NCBI GenBank assembly: GCA_016584495.1
Contig: WAID01000009.1
Location: 2,604,001-2,668,000 of the forward strand
DNA: 64,000 nucleotides
Direction: 5' to 3'
Source: Celoporthe dispersa
Taxonomy: Eukaryota > Ascomycota > Sordariomycetes > Diaporthales > Cryphonectriaceae
Position 1 is the first letter of the stretch, and every line of letters starts with the position of its first letter. The notes under the pieces are model-generated. The model saw nothing but the letters and a program-made list of their open reading frames with translations, was not told the origin of the DNA and did not search any database. This document shows positions 21,822 to 33,359 of this stretch, one piece after another. Both the position numbers and the translations under genes were made by a program.

Positions 21822-23246
21822 TGCTGCTGGGGGTGGGTGAGGCTGAGGCTTGGGATATCGCGCGGGAGGACTCTGGGCTTCAGCACGACTCTCCTGGCCG
21901 GATCTGGTGGTCCTCCAGCCTTCTTGATTGTCCAGCGCTCACAGGCGCGGCTCCTGGTCGACGATGAAGGGAACAATTAACCTTTCTTCACCTCGACCCC
22001 AACTTTGGCCCCAAATTTCCCCACAGATGTCAGTTTCCCCCCGGGAGAGAGGGCCCCGGATGCGCCTCTGTCCTGCCTGTCTCATGATTGGAGCGCATAA
22101 TTCACCACCCCAGGCCACACCGGCCCACAGGCAGCATGTTGTTGGTGTGGCCGCCTCGTAGCCACCCTTTTCTTTCTTCACATTTGCCATGCCATGCCTC
22201 TCTGCACGCACCTCTGCAGACGTTCGTCCGCCCCTTGCCTCACCCCTCCATGAGCTTTACCACCCTCCACCACTCTCTGATGTGCCGTGTAAGCGGTGCT
22301 GATGCGGTGACAAGGTGATCTTGGGGCATGCCAGGCCAGTCCAGTCCAGGCAAGAATCGACACCTGTTCGGAGAGCCATGCCCAATGCCCAGCGGCTTTG
22401 GTCCCGTCCGCTCGAAGGCACCATCTCTCTCTGGGCTAATTAGGGCCTCTCTTTAGCCTCTCTCTCTCTTTTTTTTTTTTATCTTTTTCTTTTTCTGTGC
22501 TTGTTGTTGCCATCATGTCCATGTCCATCTCCTTGCACCCCTGGCCCTCTATGATGTTCGGAAAAGCCTGTGATAGGGGGGAAACAACGTTTCTCCCTCC
22601 GCCGAGAGACTCCAGACCCACGTATTTTCGGTCCTCCTCTGGCTTGTCCTCCTCCGCTGCTGAGTCCCCCCCCCTACACACGGGTCCACCCACATGGTCT
22701 TCCGGATCCTCCAGTGTCTAGCCGTTCTGCCTCTCCACGCCTTTTTTTTTTCTTCTCCTTCTTTCTTATTGTCCACCCCCCTCCCCCCGCATTGCGCTAG
22801 GTTTGGGGAAGCGGGTCGATATCTTTCTTTTTGGTGATCGCTGGGCAGACCATGGCCTTTTTCTGATGGACCAGGGCAGGGAAGCACTCGGCTGGCGTAC
22901 CGTACGGTCAGCGGACCGGCCACCACGGATCCTACTTACATGGGCTAGGACTACCTGATGGGAGTTTACTCCTGGTCTGGTGTGATCTGATCTGGTGCAT
23001 GGGGCTGGCTATATATCCCATAGCAATGCCGTGTGAGATAAAAATGCTCGGCGAGCCAGCTGGGCCTTCTCCCTCTTCTCCTTATTGTTTTTCTCCCTTC
23101 TCTTTCATATCCTTTCCGTCTGTCTCATAACCCACTCGAGAAAAATTCGAGAACGAGCCGCCTCATAGGTGGGACCTTAGCCTCTAGATAGGAAGATATC
23201 ACCCACCCTCTCCTCAACGGGATATCGCTAGAGACAAACGGCCACA
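21822..23246. promoter_or_regulatory. Divergent promoter region GH51 / MFS sugar transporter
   Basis: 1425 bp between two divergent start codons. It contains GGCTAA at 22434-22439, the core word of XlnR/Xyr1 xylanolytic activator sites. It also has several C-rich stretches and a CT/T tract at about 22458-22490. No ORF is convincing. Confidence 0.45.
22434..22439 (+). promoter_or_regulatory. Candidate XlnR/Xyr1-type site (GGCTAA)
   Basis: A single exact GGCTAA in the shared promoter, about 613 bp from the GH51 start and 808 bp from the transporter start. The word is short, so chance occurrence is possible. Confidence 0.3.
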
Positions 23247-24898
23247 ATGGTGTTGTCACCAAAGACATACCAGGTGAGACCCAACTACTCCCATTTTTTC
23301 GAGGGAATCAGATGAGAAATGGCCTCCGTGTGTGCATATATATGTATGCACGTATATGTTGTACGTTCTTGGCTTACCCGTGCTGCTATAGTTCCTCGTG
23401 AGCGTCTTCGCTTCGTTCGGATCCATCCTCTATGGATATGATCTCGGCGTGGTGGCAGAAGTCATCGCATGTGATGCCTTCGTGAAGACGTTCAACAATC
23501 CGAACGGAGTCCAGACGTAAGATCTTCATCAACCTGGCCTTATGGCCGTTAGATCAAGGAGGAGGAGGAGGAGCAATATTGGGTGCACTAACTAACATTT
23601 TGCTCCCATTATAGTGGCGTTGTCGTCAGTCTCTTCACGGGAGGAGCCTTTTTTGGGGCTGTAAGCCATATCCCCCTCCCCCCTCTTCCCCTCCCTGTTT
23701 TGTCTTCTTGATCATGGCCCCATGGTCTCCCATCTAGAGCAGATATATATATATATATATATGTACATGCCTTGCTGACTCTAGGGCACAACAGGGCTTT
23801 GCTGGTCCCGCGGGCGACTACCTCGGACGGCGGCTTACCATCTTCCTGGGAGGCCTGATCTTCATCATCGGAGCTTGTTTCCAGACAGCCGCTCAGACCA
23901 TCGACTGGCTCTACGGCGGGAGGGCCATCGCTGGCCTTGGTGTCGGGTTCCTTGTCATGATCATCCCCATCTACCAGAGCGAGATCGCACACCCAAGCAT
24001 ACGAGGACGGGTGACTGCCCTGCAGCAGTTCATGTTGGGAATAGGCTCGTTCGTCGCCGGCTGGCTCAGTTATGGTACATACCCGCTGAGCAACTCTGGA
24101 GCCTTCCGAAGTAGGTCCTCCCACCCGCGTCCATGGAATCTGCAAGAGCCTCCCCTCCTGCTGACCAAGTCGCTCCCCTCCGCGCCCAGTCCCACTCGGC
24201 ATCCAGATCATCCCGGCCCTCATCCTCGTCTCGCTGATCTTGATCTTCCCCGAGAGCCCCCGTTGGCTTATTGGCCATGGGCGCAAGGACGAAGGGCTGA
24301 AGACGCTTGCCAAGCTGCACGCTCACGGCGACGTCGACGATCCTTTTGTCAGGGCCGAGTTCGCCCAGATCGAAGAGGCCATCGCGTATGATGCTGAGCA
24401 TGAAGCAAAGAGCTACATGGAGCTCTTCAAGTCTCGGTCGTCCTTCCGACGTCTCTTGATCGCATGCTCCTGCCAGGCCGCCTGCCAGATGACCGGTGTC
24501 TCTGTAAGACCTCTTCTCTCACCCTGCCCCTTTCTCCTCTGGGCAGGATGATGATCGCTCTAATCCTCATCCTACAAATAGGCCATCCAATATTACAGCG
24601 TCGCCATCTACGGCCAGGTCGGTATCTCTGGACAGAACACACTCAAGTACCAGGCGATCAATAACATCCTGGCCCTGCTCGCGCAGGCATCATGTGTTCT
24701 CTTCATCGACAAGGTTGGGCGGAGGTGGGCCCTCATCGGCGGCAATCTGGTGAACAGTCTCATGTTTATGATCGCGACGATCCTGATTGCCGTCTACGGG
24801 ACGACGTCGAGTTCGGCTGGCTGGGGTTTCATCATCTCGTAAGTCTTATGAGCTTGTAAAGACAACTCCTGTCAGGGAAGCGCAAGAGAGAACAAAAA

Positions 24899-24931
<33 letters not shown>

Positions 24932-25388
24932 AAGAGGCTGACCTGCGCACCATAGCACGTGGCTGTACAACATCTCGTTCTCAGCAACCTGCGGCCCTCT
25001 GTCCTTCATCATCCCCGCCGAGATCTTCGACACACACACGCGCTCCAAGGGTGTGTCGATCGCCACCATGGTCTCGTTCGCCTTCAACACCATGATCGGC
25101 CAGATCACCGACCCGGCCATTGAGAACATCGGCTGGAAGTACTACATGATCTTCATCATCTTCAACTTCACCAACGCCGTCTACTTCTGGCTGACCCTGC
25201 CCGAGACCAAGCTGCTGCCGCTCGAGGAGATGAACTACCTCTTCAACCACGCGCCCTGGATCATCCCCGGCGCGGACCGGAGCTCGTACACGGCCAACCT
25301 GACCGAGGACCTGGAGCGCAGGGCCGGAGAGATCCGGGAGAAGGGGCTGCACGGCACAGCCCACGAGGAGCACGCCGACGAGCAGTGA
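23247..25388 (+). CDS. MFS sugar transporter (sugar porter family)
   Basis: Twelve-helix hexose/pentose-type permease of the plasma membrane. Sugar-porter motifs are present: GYDLGVVAEV in helix 1, GDYLGRR between helices 2 and 3, GFLVMIIPIYQSEIA, PESPRWL after helix 6, and PETKLLPLEEM at the end of helix 12. Exons are 23247..23273, 23392..23516, 23615..23660, 23795..24110, 24190..24503, 24582..24838 and 24956..25388, total 1518 nt (505 aa); all introns are GT-AG. The first exon is only nine codons. Intron 3 carries an AT repeat and intron 6 an A-run plus GA repeat. The gene is divergent from the GH51 gene, so arabinose or a related pentose is a reasonable substrate guess. Motifs alone cannot fix specificity. 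Confidence 0.93.
23743..23762. repeat. AT microsatellite in intron 3 of the MFS transporter
   Basis: Ten AT units inside the 134 bp intron. Confidence 0.85.
24894..24931. repeat. A14 run followed by GA microsatellite in intron 6 of the MFS transporter
   Basis: A run of 14 A, then about 12 GA units, inside the 117 bp intron 24839..24955. Confidence 0.85.
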
Positions 25389-26516
25389 CGCGCTGCAGTG
25401 CCGGTGAATTCTTCGAGCCGGTGACATACACACACAACACAGGAGTGCCGTGGGAAGACGGTTCTGTTATTCCACCACCTATCGAGGTCAAACGAGGTGT
25501 AGAGCAGGTTGGTGCCGTTGGGTGCTGTTTATGTGAGGTGTTGAGACAAGATATACCCAGAAATTGAAGAGCTGCAGATGAGTAACAGTTGAGCAATCGA
25601 GTTCATCTAAAGCTTGCTGTTTGAGATGGACTATTTGGCCACCTCTGGGACCTACCTCTGCTGGTGATAAAACATATTCACAACAAGTTAATATGGCTCT
25701 CTAGGATACCTGGTATTAATGCGCCCCCAAGTATCGTACTGTCTGTCTACTTTTCCCCTTGTAGACACCTCTCTAGACCTGAGACACCCAGCCATCCCTC
25801 CCTTCGCCTCCCCCCCCCCCCCCTGCTCCAACCTTTTTTCCTTGTTGAGATATACAATAACAGTACCACAGCCGAGCGCAAGCCCATACTCCAACAGAAA
25901 CATGAAAATTGAAACCCTGAACGCCAGGCCCCGGATGTGTATGAGCCAAATCGACAATGCCAGTCTATGGACACATGATCCAATCCCAGATCACCTTCTC
26001 CTAAATGACCGCTTGTACGCATCCGCCCTTGAAATCCAACATCCTGTGCAGGCTGGCATCAAAGCTGTTGCCAGCCGGCTGGTTTCCACAAGTGTAATGC
26101 TGCTCTCACCCTTTTCTGAGATGGTGAGTCCCATTCGTAGTGTAGGGTGTGCATTGTCCCGAATCAGTCATTCCAAACTCCATAGCCATTCAAATCACTT
26201 CGGTTGTGATGGGACCATACATCGTCACCCCCTCTGCGTTGAAGGATCTAGCTGCAATCGCAGGGTATAACCTCACTCTAAAGCCAAGCAGTGGACTTTT
26301 GTTGCGAGATAGGTCGAGTTCCTGCTGGCAGATGCGACAGATTTCGAGGTCTGGCACTTAAGATTTGCCATAGGGGCGCATCCGTGTGTCGTATGTTCAG
26401 CTCGGATCGGCTGATTTTTTTTTTTGGCAGGACTTGAAAATCATACAAGCCTGAATAGAATCCAAGAGTGGCGACTTGGGTCATCACCGGAAATTTATTA
26501 TAGCAAGCTTGGCAAG
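25389..26516. other. Spacer between convergent MFS transporter and SIF2-like gene
   Basis: 1.1 kb with no credible gene. C-run at 25812-25824 and T-run at 26414-26424; otherwise featureless. Confidence 0.55.
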
Positions 26517-28208
26517 TCAGTAGTCATGCTCGGCAATTGAATGACAGAGTGGGAGAGGCGGAAGGGAGACAAGTTTGGGCCGGGAGGTGAGAGGCTGAGG
26601 GGTCGCGGGGGGCAGGGGAGAAAGCATACCAGATCATTCACACCAAACGCTAGCCTCTGTCCGTTTGCATCCCAGCATAGGCAGTGCTGGTCCTCTATCT
26701 CTGGAGTGCCGTTCACCTTGGGACTTAACGTGCTTGGCTGGATGGCCCTGCTCCATTGTGCCCGCGGCATTGTGTATTCACCAACCTTCCAGATCAGGAC
26801 CCGATCCCGGGTGGCACCGGCAATGAACGCACCGTCGGGCGTGAAGGAGAGAGCAAGAACGGGGTTGGCGTCAATTGTCATCTCAAACTTTGCTTTGTTG
26901 TCGGACGCGCGGGCATCACGAATGGCGATCGTGCCGTCCTCGCCGCCAGATGCCAGGAGTCGCTCGTTGTCGGGCCTCGCGCCGTGGAGCGGCTGCCACT
27001 GGATGACAGAGATCCGACCATCATGTGCAGGTGCATCGCTGGAGCGGCGTTCGCCGGATGCGTCCTTGGCCCTGAACAGCTACCATGGTGTAAGAAGACT
27101 GCATGTAGGAACACAGGCAAGGGGACCTCGGGAGGGCAGGAGAGTTTCGACTTACATCGATGTAGCCGCTCGTTGTTGCGGCTGCGATGCTGCCCGAATC
27201 TAGAATCGGGTCGTACTGGATCGCCGTCACGGGATCGTCTGGTCTGGTCGCGAATTCCCTGAGCTGGATGATGGACTCGCCGGTGCACCTGAAGATGGCC
27301 AGCTTGGTCCTGATGGACAGCACGAAGTCGGCCCCGTTGATCCAGCTGGCATCCGGCTCGTCACCATCGTCATAACCGGGCAGGGGCCTCTCGATCACGT
27401 CCGCTGACGCCGACGGCAGCAAGCTGACGACCCACCCGTCAGGCCGGTTCTGTGTAGTCCTGGTCGCCGACGGAGAGACGAAAATTGTCTGACGGCCAAA
27501 GGGATTACATCGCAGCTTGAGAATGGGCGCCTCAAAGTCGTCCCAGTGTTGCACCTGCTTTCCCTCCATGTCCCACAGGTCGACGCGGGCCTTCTGCTCA
27601 TCATCGGTGGCGACGGCGATGTGCTTGCCGTCCGAAGCCCAAGAGATGGCAGAGATCCTGGAGTTTGGCGGGAAGTCATCGTCGATCAGGTTGATGGAGG
27701 GCCAGCCGGGATCCACGTGATCAGCCACCTGCTCCGGGCCGGTGGCGCGCGAGACGGTCCAAACGCGGGCTAGCGCGTCAGTGCCGGCTGCGGCGAGGCG
27801 GGATGGATCGTTGGGGTTCCACTCGCAGTGCAGCAGGATTGGGTTCTGGTGAGACCGCAGGTGCGACACTTCTGCGGTCGGGGTGGCGGCGACGGAAGAG
27901 GAGGAATTAGGCTCGTCGTTGGCGAGCCGCAGGTAGATGGTCCTGGACTCGAGCTCGTCGACTTTTTCGGTCTGGGTTGCGTGGTCAGGGCCCTCGGTGC
28001 GTGGGGCCAGGGCTGGGGCCTGTTCTCCCTCGAGTGGGGAGGGATAAGCGTGACCGTCGGATTGGTGGTGGTCCAGTTCCATTGGGCTCGCGGCCGTATC
28101 CGCCCCATTCTCCAACCTCGGCCGCTTGGGGGGATTTCCATTTGCCAGCTGGCCCTGAGGCTCGACCTGCCGCTTTAAGGTCGATGGTGTCTGCGCCTGT
28201 GGCTGTGG

Positions 28209-28239
<31 letters not shown>

Positions 28240-28266
28240 TGCGGTTGTTGTTGCTGCTGTTGCTGT

Positions 28267-28307
<41 letters not shown>

Positions 28308-29408
28308 TTGTTGTTGTTGTTGTTGTTGTTGTGTCTGCGCTTGCGACTGAGGCTGCGCTGGTACCCGAGGCTGTGCCTTCTCATCGTGACCGACAGGCGT
28401 CTCGGATGAGGGCAGGAGAACTTCTTGGTCGTCGTGCAGCTGATCATAATTGACGGGCGCCTGCGGCACAAGGGGGCCGAAGACTCCACGGGGCTCACCG
28501 GTGGTTGCCGCTGCAGCAGCGGCTTCAGGTACCTGCACGGGGAATATTGTTAGTGCTGCCACGGAAGCGCGCCCTGGCCAGGAACAGAGGCTGAAGGGCG
28601 AAGCGACGCCCACAAACACACCCCCCCGGGGGCGGGTCGACGGGGGCGGGTGGCGGTACACAGATCCAGGTTCAAGCAGGCGAGGCGATGTAGTGCGATC
28701 CGATACGATGCGATGCAGCAGATGGGAAGTCTTACCTGAGACTGCGCGTAGTCCCTCTCAAGGCCCTGGTAGATTAGTCCCTTGTTGAGGGTGTCGACGA
28801 GTGCGTAGTTTTTGACGTGGGGCGCGAAGTCGAAGTGCCGGTGAGGCGCCTGGACGCGCCACTCCTTCTGCAGCTTGGCGGCCGTCTCTCGATAGTCTGC
28901 ACGAGGTGCACTGTGAGTTAGCTGCTTCACCAAGGGGGTCGGTTGCATGGAGGTGGATGGGGTGGCAGAAAGGGGTCACGTCGGCCGAGAGAGGCTTATC
29001 GACGACCATGGAAGGACGTACTGGCTTCGAGCAGGTATCTGGCGGGTGTTGTCAGTAGTAAGCTCTGGGAGCCAGGAACTCAAGCGTCACAAGTTTAGGT
29101 GTAGGTGTAGAGGTGGGTGGGTGTGTGTGTGTGTGTGTGTGTGTCCAAGAGCGAGGCACGGCAGCGCGGCCTGTCTGAGGCGAGGAAGGGTGGGGAGGGG
29201 GCATGATGTGAGGGTATTGTTGGCATGGGCAAAGGGCTGAGCTGGGTAGGGAGAGAGAGAGAGAGAGAGACGAGAGGCGAGGGCCGCGGGGAATGTGTGC
29301 GCGGTGAGGTGTGGTGGTGGGTGGTGAGAGGCGAGGCGAGGCGAGACGAGGCGAGACGAACCTCCAGATGAGATAGTTGACTCTGTCCGAGTCGAGAAGC
29401 TCCTTCAT
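26517..29408 (-). CDS. LisH/WD40 corepressor, SIF2/TBL1-like (Set3/SMRT-type complex subunit)
   Basis: Related to yeast Sif2 and animal TBL1, scaffold subunits of histone deacetylase complexes. The LisH motif is at the N-terminus (NYLIWRYLLEANYRE). A glutamine tract of ~37 residues follows, then an acidic linker, then WD40 repeats beginning near LRSHQNPILLHCEWNP and continuing through ISAISWASDGKHIAVA and LLASGGEDGTIAIRDAR. Exons on the minus strand are 29408..29362, 29038..29022, 28896..28736, 28532..27156, 27079..26630 and probably 26528..26517. Exon 2 is only 17 nt and splits the LisH motif. Intron 1 is long (323 bp) and holds two microsatellites. The end is uncertain: a 101 bp terminal intron gives NDLHDY and 687 aa, whereas reading through adds a Pro-rich tail ending at 26498. 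Assignment as the Sif2 orthologue is inferred from architecture. Confidence 0.88.
28207..28332. repeat. Polyglutamine-coding CAG/CAA tract
   Basis: About 126 bp of CTG/TTG (CAG/CAA on the coding strand) within exon 4 of the SIF2-like gene. It encodes ~37 Gln interrupted by a Pro. The outer part is pure CAA and the middle is mostly CAG. Confidence 0.95.
29121..29144. repeat. GT microsatellite in intron 1 of the SIF2-like gene
   Basis: Twelve GT units within intron 29039..29361. Confidence 0.85.
29251..29270. repeat. GA microsatellite in intron 1 of the SIF2-like gene
   Basis: Ten GA units within the same 323 bp intron. Confidence 0.85.
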
Positions 29409-31500
29409 GGTGGGCAGCGGTCGGTCCAGCGGCCGTGGGAGGTGGAGCGTGGGCGATTCGAGATGGCAGCGAGGTCTCCAACACGAGACAGACGATCTTG
29501 GGGGTTATCCGGGTCCTGATCAGTCGGAGGTCGAGGGGATCATGTCCAGGAGGAGTGTCGTGTCGAGAGGGAAGAATGAGGTACGTTTTTTTCGAGATGG
29601 GACTTTGCTGCTAGCGGGCTCGGGTGTTCTGCCCAGGTTCTGGAGCCCAGGTCCTGGGTCCAGGTGCTACAGGTGGGTGTGTGCTAAGGAGCCCCAGGTG
29701 CCAGGTGCACAGGTGCGCCAGCCAGGCTGGGGGGGGAGGGAGGAGACAAGGAACCGGCTCACCAAAAAAGAAAGAAAAAAAAGATGGGACTCTCCCGCCA
29801 GAGATGCCAGAGCGTTGCCAGGGCCGTTTCTGTCCCGCTGGGCAACTCTTAGCAGGGGGACCCACCCTTTCTCTCTCTCTCACATACTACGTACACACAC
29901 ACACACACACACACAAACACTACGCGCACCCCAAAGTGACGACCAAGCAGCGAGGCCGAGCAAGGGTTGGTGGGGGGGAAGGGGGGCAGGGGCCAGCATG
30001 TACTGTAGGCTAAATCTAGATGTCGCTGCCAGGCCAGCCGCCTGCGCCGAGGTACAAGCTGAACCTCGCTGCCCTAGGGCCACGAGGGGGATAGCGCTGC
30101 CAGCCTTTACAGGTGGGCCCCACCCACCGGCCACGATCCTTGCGCTCGCGGATCTTGTGTGCGTTTTGCTCCAGTGTCCCTCATATTCTTGCAGGGTGGG
30201 TCCCGCTGCTCCGTACCGGGTCTGCAAGTCCCCTTGTCTTCAAATCTTCAATCCCAAACCATCCGGACAATCACCTGCCCACCAGCTAGCTGTCCCCCAA
30301 TGGGCTGAATGGGCAGGCATCCCTCCTTCCTTTGGGAACAGGCATGGCCGAGAGGCCCTGCCCACCACCAGCCAGTCCCTCCTCCCTCCCCACCCACAGG
30401 CTGCCAGGGTGGTGGTCAGGATGGACAGTAGAGCTGGCCAGGATTGCACAGGCGTGTGTATACGGATCCACGTATGTATACCATAGTATGAACAGACAGA
30501 CAGCCAGGCGGACAGATGATGGGTCAGGTATTCGACATGTACGTACGGTACAGAACCGACGGTATCGAGTGGTTTTCGTCCTGTTCGTGTCCTCTAGGCT
30601 GCCGCTCGACATTGACCATCGCGTGCAGTCGCCCGCAGGTGCCTGCTGTATCTGACCGCCCCCCCCGGCTCCCCCCCGGCACCCCCTACCACCGCCGCCT
30701 TCGACGTCGGACAGCGTGGGCGGCAGCCATGGGGGAGAGCACCGAGAGTGTCAAGGGGATCAGGGTAGGGTATGGATACGCCACGAGCTCTCGGTGCAGA
30801 CGGTCTGAACCTGACCGCCTGGGAGCGACTCTTTTTCCCCGTGGCGGGCTCTTCATTTGATTGCTGTTCTGCTGGTCTCACCTCATTATTCGAGGTGAGG
30901 GCCGGAGCTGTGTGTGTGGCCTGAGTCGGACCCCTGACCAAGGTCACACACATCATACAAGGTACACCTGGCTGGCCCAGTCGATCGCCGGGTCCTGTAT
31001 GTCAGCACGGCTGAGAACTGACACTGCTGCCATTCCTACAAATCGGGTCTGCTGCTCAGAGGAAAAGACGGAAGGGAAACAAGAAGATCAGCCGCGCGCG
31101 CTCTTGCCATCATTACCACATCGTCTGCTGCTTGTCCGCTTCGAGAGGCCTGAGAGGGAGGGAGGAGGAATGATGCGCAGGCGGAAGGCAAGCTCACCAC
31201 AGATCGTAATGCCTCCCGTCTCCGTCTCTCCTGGGAGAATCCACAGCGGCTGTCCTCCAGAGCAGCCCAACGCCCCTGCATTGTGATGGATATTGCAGCT
31301 GACAGACTAAATTTTGCAGTGGTCTCTTGCGGGGATGGACGCTGTCGTGCTGTAGCCGTAGCCCCCCCCGGTCTACCCATGAGCCACCAGGGGAGGGGCG
31401 ATCTCGGTTCTCACAAGCCTTAAGCGCTCGTCATCGGGTTGTCCGCCAGCCCAGACCACGCGCCCAACAGCCTGATTCTGTCGTGGTCGTCGTCGACCAC

Positions 31501-31522
31501 GACGACGACGACGACGACGACG
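31501..31522. repeat. GAC trinucleotide repeat
   Basis: Seven GAC units in non-coding DNA. Confidence 0.8.
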
Positions 31523-32286
31523 GCGTTGTTCCGGTTGTTGATTATTGTCACCTAGGCACTGGCGTCCATCCTGCACAATGCCGTGTCACACCATCGAGAC
31601 AAGACGGCGCCGCCTTGTTTTCCCGCCGCCTCGTCGGTCAGCACGTCGGCCTGGCTTCTCTGCTAGCCGGCCCGTTCTCGTGGTGTCTGCTGCCCTGCAC
31701 GCATGCGGGACGAGGACAACAGGACGCCTCCCACTTTGCTGACGCTCCTTTCTTTTCTTTCTTCTTTTTTTTTCCCTCCCATCTCTCTTCTCTCTGTACT
31801 CGGCCGCGTTCCATGGGCGTCGAAAGGGGGTGTGGGGTGTGTGCCGACTGGGGGCCCCCTCTCGAGTTCTCCAGAGAAGAATAGGAATTGAACAAGAGGC
31901 TCCAGATGATTCGCCTTCCGCGATTGTCAGGGCTGGCCCAGGCGTCCCCAGGGGTCTGTCGCGGGTGGCACATATGCAAATCTGCAAGGGTGCCTGCTCG
32001 ATGGTGTTCGGTTCCGGGGGACCCTTTCGATCTGCACCCGCGTAATCTCATTGGGCTCGAATCATTGGCACAACGTCTGTCCCACTTCCGTCTGTCGAGA
32101 ATAATAGTCCGAGAGCCTGTCTCCAAAGGGGGGGGAGGGGGAGGGGCGGCCTGCGGATGCAGAGGAGTGGCTTATGGTACTATTGTAAGTAGCAGAGGGA
32201 GGCACATGTGTGTGTGGTGCAACCCGTACATGCATAGATAGTGCTACAGGGTATGTACATACACACACATTCAAAACATGCTGTAC

Positions 32287-32311
32287 GGCGTGGCGTGGCG
32301 TGGCGTGGCGT
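32287..32311. repeat. GGCGT pentanucleotide repeat
   Basis: Five GGCGT units in tandem, non-coding. Confidence 0.8.
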
Positions 32312-32608
32312 ACATAATGGTATGCTGCGTGCTCATCACACCCCCCCTTTTAGAGTATCGACCTGGTGCTGATCGGTCGGCAACAGCGCCTGGCCACGAC
32401 CCATCAGCGCTTTTGCGCGTGTGGATGATCGCCGCGAGTGCGCGCTAGCGGGGTGAAGGTCGCAGGCAGGTGGGCGTCTAATGCCCAGGCAAGCCAGGGT
32501 GCGTCATCCAGGTCTCGCCCGCCCCCCCTCTCACCCTCAAGATGCAAACACGAGAGGGGAGATACAGCGCATGCCTTGCAGCCGGTGGTGAGGTTGTTGT
32601 TGGGTGGT

Positions 32609-32629
32609 GACGACGACGACGACGACGAT
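32609..32629. repeat. GAC trinucleotide repeat
   Basis: Seven GAC-type units in non-coding DNA, of the same unit as the tract 1.1 kb to the left. Confidence 0.8.
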
Positions 32630-32892
32630 GATTATAAAGTGGATGTAGGCTACGGTGGCAGATCCGACCGACTGATGACCGCTACCATCACTTGTGTTGT
32701 AAAGACAGGACCCCAGCAGCCCGTGCCAGTAAAGTAATTACTGCGCTTTTGCTGAGGCTCTTCCCTTGCGCATGGCTTGGCCCTGGCCAGAGGAAGAGGG
32801 TGACGAGCCACGAGTGTGGGTGTATGTGTATGTGTATGTGTGTAGCTGGTGCTGGATGCGCCACTCCTGGCTGGTCCGTTGTAGTAGCTCTC

Positions 32893-32916
32893 TTTTTTTT
32901 TTTTTTTTTTTTTTTT
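32893..32916. repeat. Poly(T) run of about 24
   Basis: Homopolymer tract about 450 bp upstream of the TMEM115-like start codon. Confidence 0.85.
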
Positions 32917-33359
32917 GGTTGGGAGGGGGGGAGGACTTTCGACGCTGGCGGTTTTGGACTGCTACCCTAGGTAGTGCTGTAGAGTTGGGTTCGCTCTCTG
33001 AACAGGCCAGCCTGGTCTGTGCACAGGCCAACCCTTGAGCACGGTAAGCACTGGCGTTGGCTGCCATTAGTGCAAGGTAGGCCCTACAGCAGCAAAGCAG
33101 GTGCGCAAGGCCCCTGTACAATGACAGCACTGCACTGCGCTGCGCTGCTGCGCGGGTCACTGAACAGGACACGAGCCAGCGAGGGATCCGTCGCACCAAA
33201 CGGTATCACGACCTCCAACCTTCAAACCCACCCAGGGAAGCTTCACCTCGAGCTTAGCAGCCCGCCTGAGGCGCCTCAGACCCTCCCTCCCTCCACAACC
33301 AACCTGCCAGTGCTTCTGCTGCTGCTGCTACTGCTGCTGCAGCAACTATCGCTGCCAAG

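Larger units (their letters stand above)
29409..33359. other. 3.95 kb non-coding region with many simple repeats
   Basis: Divergent promoter region between the SIF2-like and TMEM115-like genes. It holds a CA repeat (29893-29914), two GAC trinucleotide tracts (31501-31522, 32609-32629), a GGCGT pentamer repeat (32287-32311) and a T24 run (32893-32916). ORFs up to 369 codons occur, but they are compositionally biased and overlap on both strands. I see no gene in them. Confidence 0.55.

Noticed and set aside
29377..30486. 369-codon plus-strand ORF upstream of the SIF2-like gene
   Set aside because: Runs through a CA microsatellite and compositionally biased DNA; no domain.
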